NCBI GenBank assembly: GCA_029974035.1
Contig: JARKQG010000039.1
Location: 1-45,408 of the forward strand
Source: Eubacteriales bacterium
GTDB taxonomy: Bacteria; Bacillota_A; Clostridia; Christensenellales; Aristaeellaceae
Length of the DNA stretch: 45,408 bases
Direction: 5' to 3'
In this document: in pieces, positions 32,255-40,829 of the stretch
Position numbering within the stretch: the stretch's first letter is position 1
Layout: the number at the start of each line of letters is the position of its first letter
Notes under the pieces: generated by a model
Databases searched by the model: none
The model's input: only the letters and a program-made list of their open reading frames with translations
What the model was told of the DNA's origin: nothing
Made by a program: the position numbers and the translations under genes

Positions 32255-34130
32255 GGCCGGAAGCGCCGCGGATCGCCCGGACGCGGGCCAGGATCCCCTC
32301 CACCACCTGGGGTACGGAGAGGCCGCAGTCCGCCATCTGGCCCGCCGCGGTATCCTGCTCGATGAAGCGGTCCGGAATGCCCAGCGTGGCCACCGCGGTT
32401 TCGGCGCCCCACGAGGCCAGCTTCTCCAGCACCGCGGAGCCGAATCCGCCCATCACCACGCCGTCCTCCAGCGTGACCAACAGCGGGTGCCGCCGGGCGG
32501 CCTCCCGCAGCATTTCCTCGTCCATGGGCTTGATAAACCGCGCGTCAATCACGCCGCAGCGCACGCCCTTGCCCACCAGCTTAATGGCCGCGTTCAGCGC
32601 GGTTTCCACCATGCGCCCGACGGCGAGAATCATCACGTCGTCCCCCGCGCTGAGAAGCTCCCACCGGCCCACCTCGAGCGGCTCGTTCTCCTGCATGTTC
32701 GGGCCCATGTCGTCGGCCTGCTGCGCGTATCGGATGGCCATGGGGCCGTCGTGCGCCAGGCTCAGCCGGATCAGCCGCCGGAGATCGCGCACGTCCCGGG
32801 GCGAGCACACCACCATGTTGGGCATCGAGCGCAGGTAGGCCATGTCAAAGGCGCCCTGATGGGTGGCGCCGTCAGAGCCCACGAGGCCTGCGCGGTCAAT
32901 CATCAGGGTGACGGGCAGCTTCTGAAGGCACACGTCCACCAGCATCTGGTCGTAGGCGCGCTGCAAAAACGTGGAGTAGATGGCCACATAGGGGCGCATG
33001 CCACTGACCGCGAGCCCCGCGGCCATCGTAACGGCGTGCTCCTCGGCGATGCCCACGTCAAAGAAGCGGTCCGGGTGGCGCTCTTTGAAGTGCGTCAGGC
33101 CGGTGCCGTCGGGCATCGCGGCGGTGATGGCCGTCACGCGGATGTCGCTGTCGGCGAGAGCCGACAGCTCCGCGGCCATCACCTGGCCGTTTTTGAGGCC
33201 CGACTTTCTGACGATGTGCCCGCCCTCCACGTCAAAGGGCGGTACGCCGTGGAACAGGTCCGGCGATTCCTCCGCCGGTTCATAGCCGCTGCCCTTCTTG
33301 GTCACCACATGCACCAGCACGGGCCGCTGCGCCTCCTTTGCGCGCCGCAGCACGCGGATCATGCGCTTCAGGTCATGGCCGTCGATGGGGCCCTGGTACT
33401 CAAAGCCCAGCGCGCCGAAGAACTTGTCGTCAATGACCAGCGATTTCAGCGAATCCCGCACCCGCTCCATGCCGTGCAGGATGGGCCGGCCGACGCCGGG
33501 CATCTTGTCCAGCCCCACGGAAACTGCGTGCTTGAGCTTGCGGTACGGATTGGACTGCCGGAGCGCCGTCAGGTGGCCCGACAGCGCGCCCACGTTGTGA
33601 GAAATGGACATCTCGTTGTCGTTGAGCACCACCACCATGGCGGTTTTGGACATACCCGCGTCGTTAAGCGCCTCGTAGCACATGCCGCCGGTCAGCGCGC
33701 CGTCGCCCACCACCGCCGCCACGTGGTGCTTCGCGCCCATCAGGTCCCGCGCGCGGGCCATGCCCAGCGCGGCGGAGAGCGCCGTGGAGGCGTGCCCGGT
33801 GGTAAACGCGTCGTAGGGGCTTTCGTCGGTTCTGGGAAACCCGGCGATGCCGCCGCTCTGCCGCAGGGTGTCAAAGCGCGGCCCGCGCCCCGTCAAAAGC
33901 TTATGGGCGTAGGCCTGGTGTCCCACGTCAAACACCAGCTTGTCCTCGGGGCAGTCGTACACCACATGCAGCGCGATGGTCAACTCCACCACGCCCAGGT
34001 TGCTCGCCAAGTGCCCGCCGTTGGACGAAACCGTCCTGAGCAGTTTTTCCCGTATTTCCGCCGCCAGCGCGCGCAGTTCGGGCAACGTCATGCCCTTGAG
34101 CTGCGCGGGCGATTGGATGGTATCAAGCAT
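32244..34130 (-). CDS. dxs: 1-deoxy-D-xylulose-5-phosphate synthase
   Basis: First enzyme of the MEP isoprenoid pathway, a thiamine diphosphate-dependent condensation of pyruvate and glyceraldehyde 3-phosphate. The 628 residues contain the thiamine diphosphate motif GDGALTGGMCYEALNDAG, the conserved DVGHQAYAHKLLTGR and the transketolase-like DRAGLVGSDGATHQG. ATG 34130 has GGGAGATGG upstream; longer in-frame starts run into the YuiD gene. Products feed IspA in the same operon and, through undecaprenyl phosphate, the MurJ pathway. Confidence 0.97.
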   Translation of the reverse strand: MLDTIQSPAQLKGMTLPELRALAAEIREKLLRTVSSNGGHLASNLGVVELTIALHVVYDCPEDKLVFDVGHQAYAHKLLTGRGPRFDTLRQSGGIAGFPRTDESPYDAFTTGHASTALSAALGMARARDLMGAKHHVAAVVGDGALTGGMCYEALNDAGMSKTAMVVVLNDNEMSISHNVGALSGHLTALRQSNPYRKLKHAVSVGLDKMPGVGRPILHGMERVRDSLKSLVIDDKFFGALGFEYQGPIDGHDLKRMIRVLRRAKEAQRPVLVHVVTKKGSGYEPAEESPDLFHGVPPFDVEGGHIVRKSGLKNGQVMAAELSALADSDIRVTAITAAMPDGTGLTHFKERHPDRFFDVGIAEEHAVTMAAGLAVSGMRPYVAIYSTFLQRAYDQMLVDVCLQKLPVTLMIDRAGLVGSDGATHQGAFDMAYLRSMPNMVVCSPRDVRDLRRLIRLSLAHDGPMAIRYAQQADDMGPNMQENEPLEVGRWELLSAGDDVMILAVGRMVETALNAAIKLVGKGVRCGVIDARFIKPMDEEMLREAARRHPLLVTLEDGVVMGGFGSAVLEKLASWGAETAVATLGIPDRFIEQDTAAGQMADCGLSVPQVVEGILARVRAIRGASGRAV

Positions 34131-34150
34131 TTGTCCATCTCCCGAATCCG

Positions 34151-34594
34151 TCACATGATGATGACTGCGATCAGAACCCCCAGAAGCCCCCCGATGATCA
34201 CCTCGAAAGGCGAATGACCGAGCAGTTCCTTCAGCGTCTCCTGTGTCAGACCGTGCCCTTCTTCCGTCAGTTCCCGGACGATCTTGTTGAGCAGCGCAGC
34301 CTGCTTGCCCGCCGCCCGGCGCACGCCCGCGGCATCGGTCATGACGATGGTGGCCAGCACGAAGGCGATGGCAAACTCCGGGCTGTAAAACCCCCGGGAT
34401 ACGCCCACCGCTGTCGCCAGCGCGCACACCACCGCCGAATGGGAACTGGGCATGCCGCCCAGCCCGAAAAAGCGCGTCAGGTCCCACCGCTTCTCAAGGA
34501 AGTAGTAAAACAGCACCTTCAGCGCCTGGGCAATGAACCATGCGGCCACGCAGGTCATCAGCACCCGGTTGGCGATCACTTCATAAAAGAGCAT
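34151..34594 (-). CDS. YuiD-type divergent PAP2 family membrane protein (DUF212)
   Basis: A 147-residue integral membrane protein with the phosphatase-like signature GLGGMPSSHSAVVCALATAVG, a middle segment VMTDAAGVRRAAGKQAALLNKI and a final GHSPFEVIIGGLLGVLIAV. It matches the DUF212/divergent PAP2 family, whose substrate is not established. Its position between ispA and dxs suggests (inference) that it may act on an isoprenoid phosphate. It lies 20 bp upstream of dxs. Confidence 0.9.
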   Translation of the reverse strand: MLFYEVIANRVLMTCVAAWFIAQALKVLFYYFLEKRWDLTRFFGLGGMPSSHSAVVCALATAVGVSRGFYSPEFAIAFVLATIVMTDAAGVRRAAGKQAALLNKIVRELTEEGHGLTQETLKELLGHSPFEVIIGGLLGVLIAVIIM

Positions 34595-34621
34595 CTGTTT
34601 CCAGCCTTTCAGCGGCGCCCG

Positions 34622-35524
34622 TCAGGACTTCCGGTGCATCATGTCGCAGAGCAGATCCTGAAAAAACGCCGCCCGCTCACCAAAGGGCAAAAGCGCGTCC
34701 ATGGCCTCCTGCTGCAACTCAATGATCAGCGACCGGGTGCCGCCGCTGCCGTAGACGCCCACGCAGGTGAGCTTGCCGGACGTGAGGTCCTTGCCCGGCG
34801 TCTTGCCCAGCGCGCGCTCCTCGCCCTCCACGTCCAGAAGATCGTCCACCGCCTGGAACATCATGCCAAAGTTGGACGCATAGCGGGACAGCGCCTTGCG
34901 CTCCTCCTCCGCGGCGCCGGTCAGCGCGCAGGCGGCGCGCAGCGCGCCCCGGAACATGGAGCCGGTTTTGTGCAGGTGGATGTAGGTGAGCATCGCGGGC
35001 TCAGGATCCACCGCGCCCCGCTCGCAGGAAAGATCCATGCTCTGGCCGGCGATCATCCCCTGAACGCCCGCGCCCCGGGCGATCTCCCAGGCCGCGCGGG
35101 TGCGGGGCGCCACGCGGGACGGTTGCGTCAGCGCGTGGGCGAGCATCATTTCGTAGGCCTGATTCAAAAGCGCGTCGCCCGCCAGAACCGCCTGCCCCAC
35201 GCCAAACACCATGTGGTTGGTGGGGCGCCCGCGGCGCAGGCAGTCGTCGTCCATGCCGGGCAGATCGTCGTGGATCAGCGAATACGTGTGGATCATCTCG
35301 ATGGCCGCGGCGTAGGGCATGGCCTCATCCCGGTCGCCGCCCAGCATGTCCACCGCGGCCAGGAGCATCGCCGGGCGCAGCCGTTTCCCGCCCGCCAGCG
35401 CGCTGTAGCGCATCGCCTGCCTCAGCAGCGGCGGCACCTCGTGTCCCTCTGCCGACCAGGGCTTTTCCGCAAGCGCGCGCGCAAGCGCCTCCTCGGACAG
35501 GCGCGCGTATTCTTCGAGCTTCAT
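34622..35524 (-). CDS. ispA: Farnesyl/geranylgeranyl diphosphate synthase (IspA family)
   Basis: An all-helical prenyltransferase that condenses isopentenyl diphosphate with allylic diphosphates. The 300 residues show the first Asp-rich motif HDDLPGMDDDCLRRGRPT, the upstream GGKRLRPAML, and the second Asp-rich motif FQAVDDLLD. Length and FARM context suit farnesyl diphosphate synthase, but chain length is not certain. ATG 35524 overlaps the xseB stop (ATGA). Confidence 0.95.
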   Translation of the reverse strand: MKLEEYARLSEEALARALAEKPWSAEGHEVPPLLRQAMRYSALAGGKRLRPAMLLAAVDMLGGDRDEAMPYAAAIEMIHTYSLIHDDLPGMDDDCLRRGRPTNHMVFGVGQAVLAGDALLNQAYEMMLAHALTQPSRVAPRTRAAWEIARGAGVQGMIAGQSMDLSCERGAVDPEPAMLTYIHLHKTGSMFRGALRAACALTGAAEEERKALSRYASNFGMMFQAVDDLLDVEGEERALGKTPGKDLTSGKLTCVGVYGSGGTRSLIIELQQEAMDALLPFGERAAFFQDLLCDMMHRKS

Positions 35525-35742
35525 TGTCCGTCCTCCGCATCGAAGGGAACCTCGCCGTCCTCCGTCAACGCGCGGATGCGCGCCTCGCCGGCATCCAGCA
35601 TCGACCCCAGCGCGTTTATCAGCTTTATACCACGCTCGTAGGCACTGAAGCACGCCTCCAGCGGCATCGTTCCCTCTTCCAGTGATTTTACGATTTCCTC
35701 AAGGCTGGTCATGCCTTCCTCAAAGCTCAGTTCAGGTTCCAT
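35521..35742 (-). CDS. xseB: Exodeoxyribonuclease VII small subunit
   Basis: A 73-residue helical protein, MEPELSFEEGMTSLEEIVKS at the start and LEEGTMPLEACFSAYERGIKL after it, the typical XseB helix pair that binds the XseA coiled coil. It overlaps the xseA end by 11 bp and the ispA start by 4 bp. Confidence 0.94.
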   Translation of the reverse strand: MEPELSFEEGMTSLEEIVKSLEEGTMPLEACFSAYERGIKLINALGSMLDAGEARIRALTEDGEVPFDAEDGQ

Positions 35743-36952
35743 GGTTCACTTCCCCTTCCCGCACGCCGGTGACGGAGGCATCCAGCCTTCCGCCCGCCAG
35801 CGTGATGGTGACGTCCTGCCCGGGGACGACGCCCCGAACGCCGGTAATCCGCTTCCCGCCCGATTCCACCAGCGCGTAGCCACGCGCCAGCACCCCCTCC
35901 GGATTCAGACCGGAAAGGGCGCGGCCGAAAAGCGCGAGGCCGGACCGGGCGGCGGCCGTTCTGCGCTCCACCGCGCGGTCGGCGCGGGCGCGAAGGCGCG
36001 ACAGCGCCTCCCGTCGGGGCGCGATGAAGAGCGTCCCCGGGGCGCGAAACGTCTTTTCAAGCCGCGCCAGCCTTTCCCGATTCAAAAGCAGCCGGCCCAT
36101 GAGCGCGCGCCGCATCCTGAGCGCCTGACGGGCGAGCGCCTCCGTCAGCTCTCGCCGCACCGGCGATGCCATCTCCGCCGCCATAGAGGGCGTGGCCGCC
36201 CGGGCGTCGGCGACGAAGTCCGCGATGGTGAAGTCCGTCTCATGCCCGACGCAGGAAACGACCGGAACGCGCGAGCGCGCGATGGCGCGGGCGACAGTTT
36301 CTTCGTTGAAGGCCCACAGATCTTCCATCGAACCGCCGCCCCGGCCGCAGAGGATTACCTCCACGCCGCCGCGCTCGTTGAGAAGGTCCAGCGCCCTGGC
36401 GATGTCCCGGGCGGCACCCTCCCCCTGCACCTGACAGGGCGCGAGCAGGATGTCGGCGGCAGGGTTCCGACGGCGGAGGATGCGGATCATGTCCCGCACG
36501 GCCGCGCCGGTGGGCGATGTGACCAGCCCCACCCGCCGCGGCAAAAGCGGCAGCGGCTTTTTCAGCGCGGCGTCAAACAGGCCTTCTTCCATCAGCCTTT
36601 TCTTGAGCGCCTCAAACCGCTGGTACAGCGCGCCCGCGCCCTCGCGGCGCATCGCCTGGCAGTAGACCTGAAAGCCGCCGGTGGCGGCGTAGAGCGAGGC
36701 CGCGCCGTCAATCACCACCATCTGGCCGTCGGCGGGTTCAAAGTCCAAGCCCAATGCGTGCTGCCGGAACATCACGCATTGCACCCGCGCGGTCTCATCC
36801 TTGATCGAAAAGTACAAATGGCCGCTGTAATGCCGCTTGAAGCCGCTGACTTCGCCGCGCACCCGAACCGCGCGGAGCAGCGGGTCCGCCGCCAGGAGGC
36901 GCCGGGCGTATTCGTTCAGCTCGCCGACGGTCAGCGTCCGATCATTTTGCAT
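35732..36952 (-). CDS. xseA: Exodeoxyribonuclease VII large subunit
   Basis: Processive single-strand DNA exonuclease working in both directions. The 406 residues comprise an N-terminal OB-fold (about 1-100; VRVRGEVSGFKRHYSGHLYFSIKD, shown in part), the catalytic core with VGLVTSPTGAAVRDM, VILCGRGGGSMEDLWAFNEE and CVGHETDFTIADFVADARA(A)TPSMAAE, then a coiled coil and the final LNPEGVLARGYALV. ATG 36952 overlaps the folD end by 11 bp; no strong ribosome binding site is seen. Confidence 0.96.
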   Translation of the reverse strand: MQNDRTLTVGELNEYARRLLAADPLLRAVRVRGEVSGFKRHYSGHLYFSIKDETARVQCVMFRQHALGLDFEPADGQMVVIDGAASLYAATGGFQVYCQAMRREGAGALYQRFEALKKRLMEEGLFDAALKKPLPLLPRRVGLVTSPTGAAVRDMIRILRRRNPAADILLAPCQVQGEGAARDIARALDLLNERGGVEVILCGRGGGSMEDLWAFNEETVARAIARSRVPVVSCVGHETDFTIADFVADARAATPSMAAEMASPVRRELTEALARQALRMRRALMGRLLLNRERLARLEKTFRAPGTLFIAPRREALSRLRARADRAVERRTAAARSGLALFGRALSGLNPEGVLARGYALVESGGKRITGVRGVVPGQDVTITLAGGRLDASVTGVREGEVNHGT

Positions 36953-37793
36953 GCCGCGTCGCCGCCTCGACGGTGTTTTCCAGCAGCATCGCGATGGTCA
37001 TCGGGCCGACGCCGCCCGGCACCGGCGTGATGCATCCGGCCACCTCGCGGGCGGACTCAAAGTCCACGTCGCCGGCCAGCTTGCCGTCCGGCAGGCGGTT
37101 GATGCCCACGTCGATGACCGCCGCGCCGGGCTTGATCATATCGCCCGTAATAAAGCGGGGCTTGCCGATGGCGGCCACCAGCACGTCCGCGCGCCGGGTG
37201 ACCTCCGCAAGGTTTTTCGTCCGGGAATGGCAGACGGTGACGGTGGCGTTTTCCCGAAGCAGCAAAAGCGCCATCGGTTTGCCCACCATCACGCTGCGGC
37301 CTACCACCACGGCCTCCGCGCCCTCGAGCGGCACGCCCGCGCGCTTGATAAGCTCGATGCAGCCCCGGGGCGTGCAGGGAAGCGCCGCCGGCGCGCCGCT
37401 CAGGATGAGCCCCTGCGTCATGGGATGCAGCCCGTCCACATCCTTCTCCGGCGCGATGGCGCCGATGATCTCCGCCTCGTTCAGGTGCCTGGGCAGCGGA
37501 AGCTGCACCAAAAGGCCGTGAACGCTCCCGTCCCGGTTGACCTTTTCAATCTCGGCAAGCAGTTCCTCCCGCGCGGTCTCCCTCGGCATGCGGATCACGC
37601 GGCCCGCCATGCCCGCCTCCAGGCAGGCGCGCTCCTTGTTGCGCACGTAGACCTGGGAGCCGGGGTCGTCCCCCACCAGGATGACCGTCAGCGAGGGCAC
37701 GATGCCCCGCGCCTTCAGCCGTTCCACTCTTTCTTTCAGTTCCTGCCGGATCGCGATGGAAATGCCCTTGCCGTCGATGATTGCGGCGCTCAT
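36942..37793 (-). CDS. folD: FolD, methylenetetrahydrofolate dehydrogenase/cyclohydrolase
   Basis: Bifunctional one-carbon enzyme that interconverts 5,10-methylene-, methenyl- and 10-formyl-tetrahydrofolate. The 283 residues show YVRNKERACLEAGM (catalytic Tyr-x3-Lys), LLVQLPLPRHL, DVDGLHPMTQG and the NADP loop GRSVMVGKPMALLLL. ATG 37793 has GGAGGG with 6-nt spacing and overlaps the upstream stop (ATGA). Confidence 0.97.
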   Translation of the reverse strand: MSAAIIDGKGISIAIRQELKERVERLKARGIVPSLTVILVGDDPGSQVYVRNKERACLEAGMAGRVIRMPRETAREELLAEIEKVNRDGSVHGLLVQLPLPRHLNEAEIIGAIAPEKDVDGLHPMTQGLILSGAPAALPCTPRGCIELIKRAGVPLEGAEAVVVGRSVMVGKPMALLLLRENATVTVCHSRTKNLAEVTRRADVLVAAIGKPRFITGDMIKPGAAVIDVGINRLPDGKLAGDVDFESAREVAGCITPVPGGVGPMTIAMLLENTVEAATRHAK

Positions 37794-38725
37794 ACGCATC
37801 CCTCCTTCAAGTGGTCGCAGCCGATCAGCGCAACGCCCGCGGCGTTGTCGCCGGACAGCTCCGGCCTTGCCCATTGTACGCGGACGGCCTCGTTGAGCCG
37901 GGAAAGCCGCCCCGGCAACAGCGCCCGCAAAAGCGCGGACGAGGCAACCCCGCCCGCCAAAAGCACATCCGTCAGCCCCGTCGCGCCGGACGCCTGGGAG
38001 ATCAGTCTCGCCAGCGCCCTGGCCAGCAGAGAATAGACCTCCGCCGCCGCGTTCTCCGGCGCGGCGCCCGATTGGATCAGGCGCATGACCGCGGCCTCCG
38101 CCCCGGAGAAGCTGGCCGCCATCCCCCGGACACTGACCGGCAAAGCCGATCTGGCTTCGCCCTTCACCGCCAGGGCCTCAAGGGCCGGCCCGGCGGGAAA
38201 CTTCAGCCCCAGCGCCACGCCGACGCGGTCCACCAGCTGTCCGGCGCTGATGTCCGCCGTGCCGCCCAGCAGGCGAACGTCAAGCCCCGCGCCCACCCGC
38301 AAAATTTCGGTGGTACCTCCCGACAGGTGAACGGCAATGAATTCCTTCCCGATCAGATCCGTCCCCACCAGCGCGGCGCGCACATGGCCCTGCTGATGGG
38401 TGGTGGCAAAGATCGGCACGCGCAAAAGCGCGGCGACGGATCGCGCCAGCGACGCGCCCGCCGTAAAGACCGGCATGTAGGAATCGTCGGCCGGGCGCGG
38501 CTTTTCGCTGAAGACGACGGCCTCGACGGGCCCCAATCCCCCTGCCATCAGCGACTCCATCAGTTCCGGCAGGCGCCTGACGTGCTGAAACAGCGCATCC
38601 GACTGCCTCAGCCCCCGCGCGCCCTCGGGGACGTCCAGGAGCCTGCCCGCCTGGGCCGCGATTCCGCCCGCGTCCGCCAGCGCCAGCGACGTGCGGTAGC
38701 AGCTGGTATCGATGCCCAGCACCAT
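37790..38725 (-). CDS. TsaD paralog (M22 'glycoprotease'-like ASKHA protein)
   Basis: A 311-residue protein with the Kae1/TsaD fold markers: LGIDTSCYRTSLAL at the start, the metal-binding pair H110-x3-H114 (THQQGH), phosphate loop HLSGGTTEIL and SGDNAAGVALIG (D293). TsaD proper, the t6A37 enzyme, usually starts with ILGIETSCDETA and is about 335-340 residues. The differences, and the location between nusB and folD, indicate a paralog often seen in Clostridia, with no firm function. ATG 38725 overlaps the nusB stop (TGATG). Confidence 0.85.
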   Translation of the reverse strand: MVLGIDTSCYRTSLALADAGGIAAQAGRLLDVPEGARGLRQSDALFQHVRRLPELMESLMAGGLGPVEAVVFSEKPRPADDSYMPVFTAGASLARSVAALLRVPIFATTHQQGHVRAALVGTDLIGKEFIAVHLSGGTTEILRVGAGLDVRLLGGTADISAGQLVDRVGVALGLKFPAGPALEALAVKGEARSALPVSVRGMAASFSGAEAAVMRLIQSGAAPENAAAEVYSLLARALARLISQASGATGLTDVLLAGGVASSALLRALLPGRLSRLNEAVRVQWARPELSGDNAAGVALIGCDHLKEGCV

Positions 38726-39123
38726 CAGGCGTCGCCCGCGCGGACCATGGCCCCCAGCACGCCGTTGACAAACGCGCCGGCCTTTTCGCTGGAATACTTC
38801 TCCGACAGCTGCACGGCCTCCTGAATCACCGCGCCGGCGGGCTCGCGGGCCTGGGCCAGCTCGTAGGCCGCCACCCGCAGGATGGCGAGATCCACCTTCG
38901 AAAGCCGGTCCAGCTTCCAGCCTCGGGCAAAGCGCTCAATCTTCCCGTCCAGCGCTTCCCGGCTCTGGCGGACGCCCTCAAAGACCGCCTCCATATAATC
39001 GCGCTCATCCTCGCCGGGCCGGATCTCCAGCAGTTCCCGGCAGGTTTCCTCGCCGCCGTCGCCGCCCATATCCCATTCGTAGACCAGCTTCATCGCGGCG
39101 GCGCGGGCTTGGGTTCTGTTCAT
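38725..39123 (-). CDS. nusB: Transcription antitermination factor NusB
   Basis: NusB binds boxA RNA with S10 and supports antitermination of rRNA operons. The 132-residue helical protein starts MNRTQARAAAMKLVYEWD and has KVDLAILRVAAYEL and VIQEAVQLSEKYSSEKAGAFVNGVLGAM. ATG 39123 is chosen because AAGGAG stands 8 nt upstream; a GTG at 39132 would overlap it. It heads the folD-xse-isp-dxs gene run and is preceded by an intrinsic terminator. Confidence 0.95.
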   Translation of the reverse strand: MNRTQARAAAMKLVYEWDMGGDGGEETCRELLEIRPGEDERDYMEAVFEGVRQSREALDGKIERFARGWKLDRLSKVDLAILRVAAYELAQAREPAGAVIQEAVQLSEKYSSEKAGAFVNGVLGAMVRAGDA

Positions 39124-39154
39124 CTTTCGCACTCCTTTTGGATGGGCGAGCCGG

Positions 39155-39183
39155 AAAAAACGCCACGAAAAATCGCGGCGTTT
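39155..39183 (-). terminator. Intrinsic terminator between DUF2273 and nusB
   Basis: On the minus strand AAACGCCGCGA (39183-39173), loop TTTT and TCGTGGCGTTT (39168-39158), an 11-bp stem with one G-T pair, running into TTT (total run of six T to 39155). It ends 31 bp before the nusB ATG. No promoter was found between it and nusB. Confidence 0.85.
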
Positions 39184-39218
39184 GGCATGACGCCCGGTTG
39201 CACTTCAGGCATCAGCGG

Positions 39219-39416
39219 CTAATCCCAGGGGAATTTGATGCGCGCGAGAAAGTCGTAAAAGCCCTGCGGAAGCTGCCGTGCGCCGGACAGCCACCAGCCG
39301 ATGGCGGTCAGCCCCACGATGAGCAGCGCCTTCCAGAACCCGATGGTCAGGATGAGTATGGCGGCAACCAACCCCAGGGCGCCACCCAGCAGGCCCTTGA
39401 CTGTCTTTTTGTCCAT
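39219..39416 (-). CDS. DUF2273 small membrane protein
   Basis: A 65-residue protein with a Lys-rich start, KGLLGGALGLVAAILILTIG and a second hydrophobic segment FWKALLIVGLTAIGWWLSG, ending in a polar tail (LPQGFYDFLARIKFPWD). It fits DUF2273, commonly encoded next to Asp23 and AmaP proteins. Function is unknown; a role in membrane-envelope stress is inferred from that association. It is third in asp23-amaP-DUF2273 and its end is followed by a terminator. Confidence 0.88.
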   Translation of the reverse strand: MDKKTVKGLLGGALGLVAAILILTIGFWKALLIVGLTAIGWWLSGARQLPQGFYDFLARIKFPWD

Positions 39417-39432
39417 CCTCTACCCTCCCGTA

Positions 39433-40272
39433 TTACCAGACGTCCTTTTCATCCACGATGTCGTCATCCCCGGCTGCGGGCGCTTCGGCCCCGTCGTCGG
39501 CCGCCTCCGCGGATGGTTCGCCGGCGGGCTCGTCCTGCGCGGGCTCGGGCGGCTCGTCGCCCTCTGCTTCCGCCTCGGGCGCCGGCTCGGGTTCCGGCTC
39601 CGGTTCGGGCGCCGGTTCGGGCGCCGGTTCCGGCTCGGCGTGCTGCTCCAGCTTGGGCAGCGGCGCTTCCTCCACCATCGCCTTATCGGCCTCGGGCCTC
39701 GCGGTCAGCTTGAGCGGCGGTTGGGGCGTGACCTCGATGATCTTGGAGACCATGATGGTCACCTCCCGCACCGCGATGCCGGAGAACTCCTCGATGAAAT
39801 TCTTGATGGTGCGCTGCATCATCATGGTGACGTTGGGGATGTGCACGTCGGACGCCAGCGTCATGTCGATGGACACGGAGATGGAATCCTCGTGGTTGAT
39901 GATGGACGTCTTGATGTCCACCACACCCTCGTCGTGGGCGATCGCCTGCTTGACCAGCGTGTCCATCGCATCCACGGAGATGCGCACTGATCCGTTTTCG
40001 GTGTTCTGCACGGAAACGCTGGAGCGGTCGCGGCGGGGCTCCCGCTTAAAGGCCAGCGACAGCAGCTTCAGCCCCCAGACGAGCGCGATCAGCGCGATGA
40101 CGCCCAGCACCACCGCCGGCCACACGCCCGCCTTGAGCGTCAGTCTGTAGTCGCCCAGCGTCAGGCCCAGCCGATCGCCGTAGTAGGCGATGACGCCCAG
40201 CGCCGCGGCAAAAAACACGCCCAGTATGCCGGTTACCGCCAGCAGCAGGCGTTCAAAGAAATTCATCTTCAT
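39433..40272 (-). CDS. amaP: AmaP-like membrane-anchored Asp23-family protein
   Basis: A 279-residue protein with two membrane helices (about 10-32 and 48-72), an Asp23-like soluble domain (about 80-190; SVRISVDAMDTLVKQAI, VSIDMTLASDVHIPN), and an acidic Pro/Glu-rich C-terminal tail (about 205-279) made of EP/AP repeats. In Staphylococcus AmaP anchors Asp23 at the membrane. The tail is unusual, see the repeat entry. ATG 40272 has AAAGGGGAA upstream. It lies 25 bp after asp23. Confidence 0.85.
   Translation of the reverse strand: MKMNFFERLLLAVTGILGVFFAAALGVIAYYGDRLGLTLGDYRLTLKAGVWPAVVLGVIALIALVWGLKLLSLAFKREPRRDRSSVSVQNTENGSVRISVDAMDTLVKQAIAHDEGVVDIKTSIINHEDSISVSIDMTLASDVHIPNVTMMMQRTIKNFIEEFSGIAVREVTIMVSKIIEVTPQPPLKLTARPEADKAMVEEAPLPKLEQHAEPEPAPEPAPEPEPEPEPAPEAEAEGDEPPEPAQDEPAGEPSAEAADDGAEAPAAGDDDIVDEKDVW
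39578..39640. repeat. Degenerate tandem repeat encoding an EP/AP-rich tail
   Basis: Repeats of the unit GGGCGCCGGTTC/GGCTCCGGTTCG (about 12 bp) run through the amaP 3' part and encode alternating Pro-Glu/Pro-Ala (EPAPEP type). It lies within the amaP coding region in frame. Such repeats can change length by slippage. Confidence 0.6.
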
Positions 40273-40297
40273 GGCCGTTCCCCTTTCGCGGTCGTGT

Positions 40298-40795
40298 TCA
40301 GGTGGCCGGGCTGTCGTCCGATGCCTGGCTGTCGCCGACCTCGTCGGCGCGCTCCTGCTCTTCCAGCAGCGCCCGCTGCTGCATTTCGATCTCCGCGGCG
40401 GCGCGATGCTCGCGCTCAAAGCTCATGCCCTGCACGTGTACGTCGATGGACCTGACCGAAAGCCCGCTCATGGTTTCGATGGCTTTTTTCACGTTTTCCT
40501 GGATGCCGGCGGCCACCTCAGGAATGGGCGACCCGAATTCCACCACGATGGTGATGTCCACGGTGACGGCACCCTCCGCCACTTCCACCTTGACGCCCTT
40601 GGTGAGGCTCTTGGTGGACTGGCCGCGGCGCGTCAGGATGTCCGCCAGGCCGCTTTGGCCGGCCCCCATGGAGGCCACGCCCTCGTCCTCGGTGGCGTCG
40701 AGGCCCTCGATGGGGGAGATAACATCGGTGTCAAAGCTGACCGAGCAGTGCTCGCCGGATTCCAACTGCACTTTGGTCGGCAGATTTTCACTCAT
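40298..40795 (-). CDS. Asp23/Gls24 family envelope-associated protein
   Basis: A 165-residue protein with the Asp23 core (about 50-130): GLADILTRRG, VEVAEGAVTVDITIVVEFGSP (split KVEVAEGAVTVDITIVVEF), IPEVAAGIQENVKKAIETMSG and VRSIDVHVQGM, followed by an acidic, charged tail. The family is alkaline-shock or cell-envelope stress related in Gram-positives. ATG 40795 has AAAGGAGGTG upstream and its own promoter. It heads asp23-amaP-DUF2273. Confidence 0.92.
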   Translation of the reverse strand: MSENLPTKVQLESGEHCSVSFDTDVISPIEGLDATEDEGVASMGAGQSGLADILTRRGQSTKSLTKGVKVEVAEGAVTVDITIVVEFGSPIPEVAAGIQENVKKAIETMSGLSVRSIDVHVQGMSFEREHRAAAEIEMQQRALLEEQERADEVGDSQASDDSPAT

Positions 40796-40829
40796 GAGAA
40801 AGAGGCACCTCCTTTGGGTGTGCCCTTAT

